Shown piece by piece: positions 7,100 through 10,312 of a stretch of 10,312 nucleotides of DNA. The position numbers were made by a program, and so were the translations under genes. The notes under the pieces were generated by a model. It made no database searches. It was not told the DNA's origin and saw only the letters and a list, made by a program, of their open reading frames with translations. The DNA comes from Acidobacteriota bacterium (GTDB lineage: Bacteria; Acidobacteriota; Terriglobia; Acidiferrales; UBA7541), in NCBI GenBank assembly GCA_003133505.1, contig PKXT01000043.1, positions 14,349-24,660 on the forward strand. The letters run 5' to 3'. Position 1 is the stretch's first letter, and each line of letters opens with the position of its first letter.

Positions 7100-7126
7100 G
7101 TCCGGAAAGCCAACATAGCACCGGAC
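7100..7126 (-). terminator. Weak candidate terminator between convergent genes
   Basis: GTCCGG (7100-7105) and CCGGAC (7121-7126) form a 6-bp stem with a 15-nt loop. On the minus strand it is followed by GAGCCTTTTT, so it could end the DUF1003 transcript about 100 nt past its stop. Its short stem and the interrupted T-run make it weak. I see no better terminator in the 148-bp convergent gap. Confidence 0.3.
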
Positions 7127-7228
7127 CAATTCCGCGAATTCCACTCCGGGCTTTCTGTGGGTCCGGGTAACTCCAGCCCACGGGTTATTGTCCCGCAGCA
7201 TCTGGGGGCCGTCTAGAGACACCAGGGA

Positions 7229-7762
7229 CTATGGTGAGTCGGGTAGCTTCTCTTCCAGCTCGCTGGCTAGCTTGTGGACATCGGTCGCCTCGCTGAATCC
7301 CTGAACCTCTTTTTTTGCTGTGTCAATATTAATGCCGAGATGCTCGCAGATCTTCTGCTGCATCTTGAGCATGGTGGTTAACTCCTGCTCGGCAAGCATG
7401 CTAACTTGAAGATCAAGATGAGAGCGCCTTTCGGAGTGGCGCGACATACGGTTCTGGCTGATTAAAACGAAGATAGTAAGGAAAACACTTTCGGAGGAGA
7501 TCACCAAGGCCAGAATGCCAAAGGGAAAGGGATCAAACGCCTTCATTCCGTGAAAAGGCTTGAGGTTAAAACCCGCCCAGACCACAAAAAAGACTAGTTG
7601 AAGAAGGACAAATGCGACGCTGCCGGCAAATGCGGCAATGCCTTCGCTGATCCGTTCAATTGCGCTGCGGCGGTTCAAAGCGTCGTGCTCCAGCTTGGAA
7701 ATAGCCTCGATATTGAAGCTGGTGGGATGCGATGCAGGAGTAGGCAGAGGTTTATTTTTCAT
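7229..7762 (-). CDS. DUF1003 family inner-membrane protein
   Basis: This 177-residue protein matches the DUF1003 family pattern. An amphipathic N-terminal part is followed by two membrane helices at about 43-65 (FAGSVAFVLLQLVFFVVWAGF) and 81-102. The hallmark DPFPF (77-81) sits at the start of the second helix, and SQNR (102-105) with a charged, Arg/His-rich segment and an Ala-Glu-Gln-Glu stretch follow it. The C-terminal 60 residues are probably cytoplasmic and helical. The family's biochemical function is not known. The ATG at 7762 has only a weak GGCGA-like ribosome binding site, but no better in-frame start is seen. It follows the His-rich gene on the same strand after a 127-nt gap, so co-transcription is possible but unproven. 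Confidence 0.85.
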   Translation of the reverse strand: MKNKPLPTPASHPTSFNIEAISKLEHDALNRRSAIERISEGIAAFAGSVAFVLLQLVFFVVWAGFNLKPFHGMKAFDPFPFGILALVISSESVFLTIFVLISQNRMSRHSERRSHLDLQVSMLAEQELTTMLKMQQKICEHLGINIDTAKKEVQGFSEATDVHKLASELEEKLPDSP

Positions 7763-7889
7763 TTCGCCGGTAATCGCGCTTTAAGAGGCATGGAAATGGA
7801 AGTTGAGCATGTCGAGCGGGAAAAATCAAGGGGGCCCGAGAGACGAAATCCCGCAGGCCCTCCAAGGTTAGGACAAGCGGCTGGCGGTC

Positions 7890-8102
7890 TTACTGTTTGC
7901 CGTGATTCTCGGCATGAGACTTGGCAGCCTCGGACGCGTGATTATTGGCATTCTGCTGATGGCCCTGCGCTACTTGCGCGTGATGGGCGGCCTTCTCGTG
8001 GTTGCCGGCTTCGTGATGCTTCGCGGTTTCCCGATGATGGCGAGCTGCATTGTGGTGGCTGTCGGCAGCCTTATTGTGGTGCTGTGCAGTTTCTTTGGCC
8101 AT
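7890..8102 (-). CDS. 70-residue His-rich helical protein
   Basis: Fifteen of 70 residues are His. They fall in a heptad pattern: His9, 16, 23 and 30, then 41, 48 and 55, each 7 apart, with an 11-residue step between the two runs. Pairs HH occur at 8-9, 16-17, 22-23, 29-30 and 40-41, with Ala at many remaining positions, so a long alpha helix with His on one face is expected. There is no signal peptide, Cys or membrane segment. Similar short HH-A-rich proteins are known to me as conserved hypotheticals in bacteria, without an assigned function; metal binding or pH-dependent behaviour is a guess. The start is strong: AAGGAG lies 5 nt before the ATG (8108-8113). A GC-rich hairpin at 8138-8165 sits in the leader. 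Confidence 0.75.
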   Translation of the reverse strand: MAKETAQHHNKAADSHHNAARHHRETAKHHEAGNHEKAAHHAQVAQGHQQNANNHASEAAKSHAENHGKQ

Positions 8103-8137
8103 GATATCTCCTTTTTGGAAGCAATTGAGTCGTTATG

Positions 8138-8165
8138 GCGGGGCGGGCAAATAGACTCGCCCCGC
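8138..8165 (-). promoter_or_regulatory. GC-rich hairpin in the leader of the His-rich gene
   Basis: GCGGGGCG (8138-8145) pairs perfectly with CGCCCCGC (8158-8165) across a 12-nt AT-richer loop. On the minus strand it ends 35 nt before the ATG at 8102. No T-run follows, so it is not a typical terminator for the upstream EamA gene, though it lies about 130 nt past that stop. A leader structure or a transcript-stabilising stem is possible. Confidence 0.45.
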
Positions 8166-8292
8166 TTGAGTTACATGAAGATTTTAGGAGGAACGTTGGG
8201 CCCCAGCTATGGAGCGATTCCTGGAACACAAAGGGCATGGTGCCTGCAGAAAGCAAAGGGCGGACGCACCAGCGTTTCAGATTGTTGGGGGT

Positions 8293-9240
8293 TCATGCGC
8301 CACGCTCGGTGAGGTAAACCCCGCTTAAAGCGAGACCTCCGCCCATCGCGACGTGGAGAGTGAGGTGTTCGCCGAGCAGTATCGCGCCCAGCACAACAAC
8401 TATGACGGGTTGAAGATAGCTGAAAGCAGCGAGGCGCGATGCGGGCATGTGACGGAGCGCCCAGTAGAAAATGATGTAACCGGCGATGGAAGACATTGCC
8501 GCCATGTAGAAAACGTCGGCCCATCCCCGCCAGCCAATAGCCAAAATATCCGTCCGCCAAGTCTGGCGAATAGCCAGGGGCAAAACCATAACCCCGGCTG
8601 CAACCTGGTTGAACGTGTTCATGGCAATGGAGTCGTAGCGCGCGGCCAGTTCCTTACCCCACACGGTGTACACAGCAAAGCCAATCACACCCAAAAGAGT
8701 GAATAGATCCCCGGCCAAGGGATGGGCGCGCGAAGACGCGGGACCAACGGGAGCCACGCTTTCGCTGGTGAGAATGATGACGCCCGCGAAAGCGATGGAC
8801 ATCCCGAGAATGCGCATGAGGCCGAGCGTTTCCAGTCCCCGCCAGCGAGCCAGAAGCAGGACGACCACTGGCACGGTTCCGACTATGATGGCGGAATGTC
8901 CGGCGCTGGTGAGGCTTAGGCCGAGAGTAAAGCAGCCCTGGTTGAGGACTACCCCGAAGATTGCGAGCCAGACGAGAGCGGGCCAGTCGCGCATAGGGAA
9001 GCGCTGGCGAGGCGGATGGGTGAGACCACGGACGAAATACACTGGAACGATCAGCACACCGGCCATGACCAAGCGGAAGGAGGCGAGAGTAAGGCCATCC
9101 ATGTGCAGAAGGGCGAACTTGCCGAAAATGTAGTTGAGGGACCAGATAACGACCATCAGGACTGCGGCGGAGTTCAATAGCAAAGGCCGGGGGTGGGCAG
9201 TAACCGGCGCGGCGGAGTCGGGCTGAAGACTCGTAGTCAA
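8293..9240 (-). CDS. EamA/DMT family transporter
   Basis: This 315-residue protein has the ten hydrophobic helices and internal duplication of the drug/metabolite transporter superfamily: EamA unit 1 at about 22-155 and unit 2 at about 175-312. Typical family features are the first-helix VIWSLNYIFGK, the loop after the fourth helix with SAGHSAIIVGTVPVVVLLLA, and the penultimate-helix SRLAAFSYLQPVIVVVLGAILLGE. Such proteins move small metabolites, often amino acids or their derivatives, across the inner membrane; the substrate cannot be read from sequence. Translation most likely starts at TTG 9240, because GAGG (9248-9251) lies 7 nt upstream and no ATG gives a full first helix. It begins 19 nt after the stop of the menC-like gene, so the two probably form an operon and the transporter may handle a related metabolite. 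Confidence 0.88.
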   Translation of the reverse strand: MTTSLQPDSAAPVTAHPRPLLLNSAAVLMVVIWSLNYIFGKFALLHMDGLTLASFRLVMAGVLIVPVYFVRGLTHPPRQRFPMRDWPALVWLAIFGVVLNQGCFTLGLSLTSAGHSAIIVGTVPVVVLLLARWRGLETLGLMRILGMSIAFAGVIILTSESVAPVGPASSRAHPLAGDLFTLLGVIGFAVYTVWGKELAARYDSIAMNTFNQVAAGVMVLPLAIRQTWRTDILAIGWRGWADVFYMAAMSSIAGYIIFYWALRHMPASRLAAFSYLQPVIVVVLGAILLGEHLTLHVAMGGGLALSGVYLTERGA

Positions 9241-9247
9241 CGCAGGA

Positions 9248-9251
9248 CCTC
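9248..9251 (-). promoter_or_regulatory. Ribosome binding site supporting the TTG start of EamA
   Basis: GAGG precedes TTG at 9240 with a 7-nt spacer on the minus strand, inside the 19-nt gap after the menC-like stop codon. It supports an unusual TTG start over internal codons that would truncate the N-terminal tail. Confidence 0.5.
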
Positions 9252-9259
9252 GCGAGATG

Positions 9260-10312
9260 TCAAGTAAGAAGCTCCTCGCGGACAGTCAGAAAGGCGATGC
9301 GATCGAGGCGAGGCTCGAAGCCGATGCCGGGGTGATCCGGCGCGATAATCGTGCCGCGACGAGTAACTTCGACTTCAGGCGCCATGATGTCTTCATCCCA
9401 ATAGCGCCTACTGGCGGAGACATCCCCAGGGAGTGTGAAATTCTCGAGCGTGGACATGGCGATATTGTGAGCGCGCCCAATGCCGGATTCCAACATACCG
9501 CCGCACCATACAGGGATGCCGTTATCGCGGCAGAGATCATGAATATGGCGGGCGAATGTGTAACCGCCCACGCGGCCCAGCTTGATATTGACGATCTGGC
9601 AGGCTTTGAGGGCGATAGCGGCGCGCAAATCGGCTTCCGTTTCAATGCACTCATCGAGGCAGAGAGGCGTCTGCAATTTCGGCGCGAGAAGCGAATGGCT
9701 GTAAATGTCGTCGTGGCCGAGGGGCTGCTCGATCATGATGAGGTAGAAATCGTCGAGCTGTTTTAGATGCGGGGCATCGGCGAGCGAGTAAGCGGAGTTC
9801 GCGTCTACCATCAGGCGAATGCGCGGAAGACGTTCGCGGAGGACGCGGCAGGGCTCAATATCCCAACCAGGCTTGATCTTTATTTTCACGCGCTGATAAC
9901 CGGCTGCAAGGTCGGATTCGACTTTGGCAACGAGCGCTTCGATAGTCGAATGAATTCCGATGGATACCCCGCAGGGAATTTCCTGGCGAGTGCCGCCCAG
10001 AAGACGCCAAAGCGGAAGATCCTTCGTGCGAGCTTCGGCGTCCCACGCGGCACATTCGAGGCTCGCTTTGGCCATCAGATGCCCGCGCACGGCTGCCATC
10101 AGGGTGGCCAAGCCGGAGGCAGAGGCAAATTCTCTGCCCCGCACAAGCGGCCAAAGAAAATTCCGGAGAATGTGCCATGCGGTTTCAACCGTCTCGGCGG
10201 AGTAAAAGGGATTTTCCCCTGCGGTGACTTCGCCCCAACCGGTCACCCCCTCATCAGTTTCTAGTTCGACGAGCAGAATATGGCGTTCGGTGGTGCGCCC
10301 GAAACTCGTTTC
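9260..10312 (-). CDS. menC: o-succinylbenzoate synthase / N-succinylamino-acid racemase (partial)
   Basis: The reading frame is open from the window edge, so 350 residues are visible and the N-terminus lies outside. It opens with ETSFGRTTERHILLVEL, the capping-domain motif of MenC-type enolase-superfamily enzymes. The barrel shows the expected catalytic set: KIKIKPGWD with the acid/base Lys at visible residue 145, metal ligands Asp170 (VDANSAY), Glu195 (IEQPL) and Asp220 (LDE), and Lys244 in NIKLGRVGG. The 25-25-24 residue spacing from Asp170 to Lys244 fits the family. Near the C-terminus GGMLESGIGRAHN is also typical. The enzyme dehydrates SHCHC to o-succinylbenzoate in menaquinone synthesis; many relatives also, or instead, racemise N-succinylamino acids, and sequence alone does not separate these. 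No other men gene is visible; the only partner is the EamA transporter downstream. Confidence 0.9.
   Translation of the reverse strand, partial: ETSFGRTTERHILLVELETDEGVTGWGEVTAGENPFYSAETVETAWHILRNFLWPLVRGREFASASGLATLMAAVRGHLMAKASLECAAWDAEARTKDLPLWRLLGGTRQEIPCGVSIGIHSTIEALVAKVESDLAAGYQRVKIKIKPGWDIEPCRVLRERLPRIRLMVDANSAYSLADAPHLKQLDDFYLIMIEQPLGHDDIYSHSLLAPKLQTPLCLDECIETEADLRAAIALKACQIVNIKLGRVGGYTFARHIHDLCRDNGIPVWCGGMLESGIGRAHNIAMSTLENFTLPGDVSASRRYWDEDIMAPEVEVTRRGTIIAPDHPGIGFEPRLDRIAFLTVREELLT

Noticed and set aside
7598..8104. A 168-codon plus-strand open frame
   Set aside because: It is antisense to the His-rich gene and to the start of the DUF1003 gene, and its Arg/Gly-rich composition is that of a shadow frame.
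9257..10264. Plus-strand open frames opposite the menC-like gene
   Set aside because: They mirror a clearly conserved enolase-superfamily gene and show no family features of their own.

Overview
The base composition (fairly GC-rich) and gene content suggest a soil-type bacterium, most likely an Acidobacteriota. The pointers are a secreted protein built of HAF-type repeats, a large lipoprotein with Ig-like (Big_2) domains followed by repeated 'LSG-Y-F / TADG-GN' modules, and long gene-free spacers filled with short degenerate repeats. The phylum is an inference from family distribution; no rRNA or other taxonomic marker is present. No tRNA, rRNA, transposase, integrase, phage gene or CRISPR array was recognised.

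Layout, left to right. Bases 1-776 hold no convincing gene, only a rho-independent terminator for the gene to the right. Bases 777-2948 (minus) encode a 723-residue surface lipoprotein. Bases 2949-3957 are a repeat-rich spacer with a partly duplicated segment and palindromic elements. Bases 3958-5004 (minus) encode a Tat-exported alpha/beta hydrolase with an aspartate nucleophile. It is divergent from 5520-6434 (plus), a secreted protein of six HAF-type repeats. A 12-bp perfect inverted repeat lies between that gene and 6610-7080 (plus), a small exported Cys-rich protein resembling TRASH/YHS metal-binding domains. Converging on it from the right are two minus-strand genes: a DUF1003 membrane protein (7229-7762) and a 70-residue His-rich protein (7890-8102). 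The right end carries a minus-strand pair: an enolase-superfamily o-succinylbenzoate synthase / N-succinylamino-acid racemase (menC-like, 9260 to the window edge) followed 19 nt later by an EamA/DMT transporter (8293-9240, TTG start).

Four of the eight genes make exported or surface products (lipoprotein, Tat hydrolase, HAF protein, Cys-rich protein), so the left two thirds read as a cell-envelope neighbourhood without an obvious shared pathway. The only convincing operon is menC-like plus EamA. The Cys-rich protein, the His-rich protein and the DUF1003 protein sit together and could share a metal or stress role, but that is speculation from residue content. I found no sign of a defence system, biosynthetic cluster or mobile element. 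The most notable items are the heptad-spaced His-rich protein with a GC-rich hairpin in its leader, the long inverted repeat at 6471-6543, and the duplicated spacer element with a hairpin-bearing indel.
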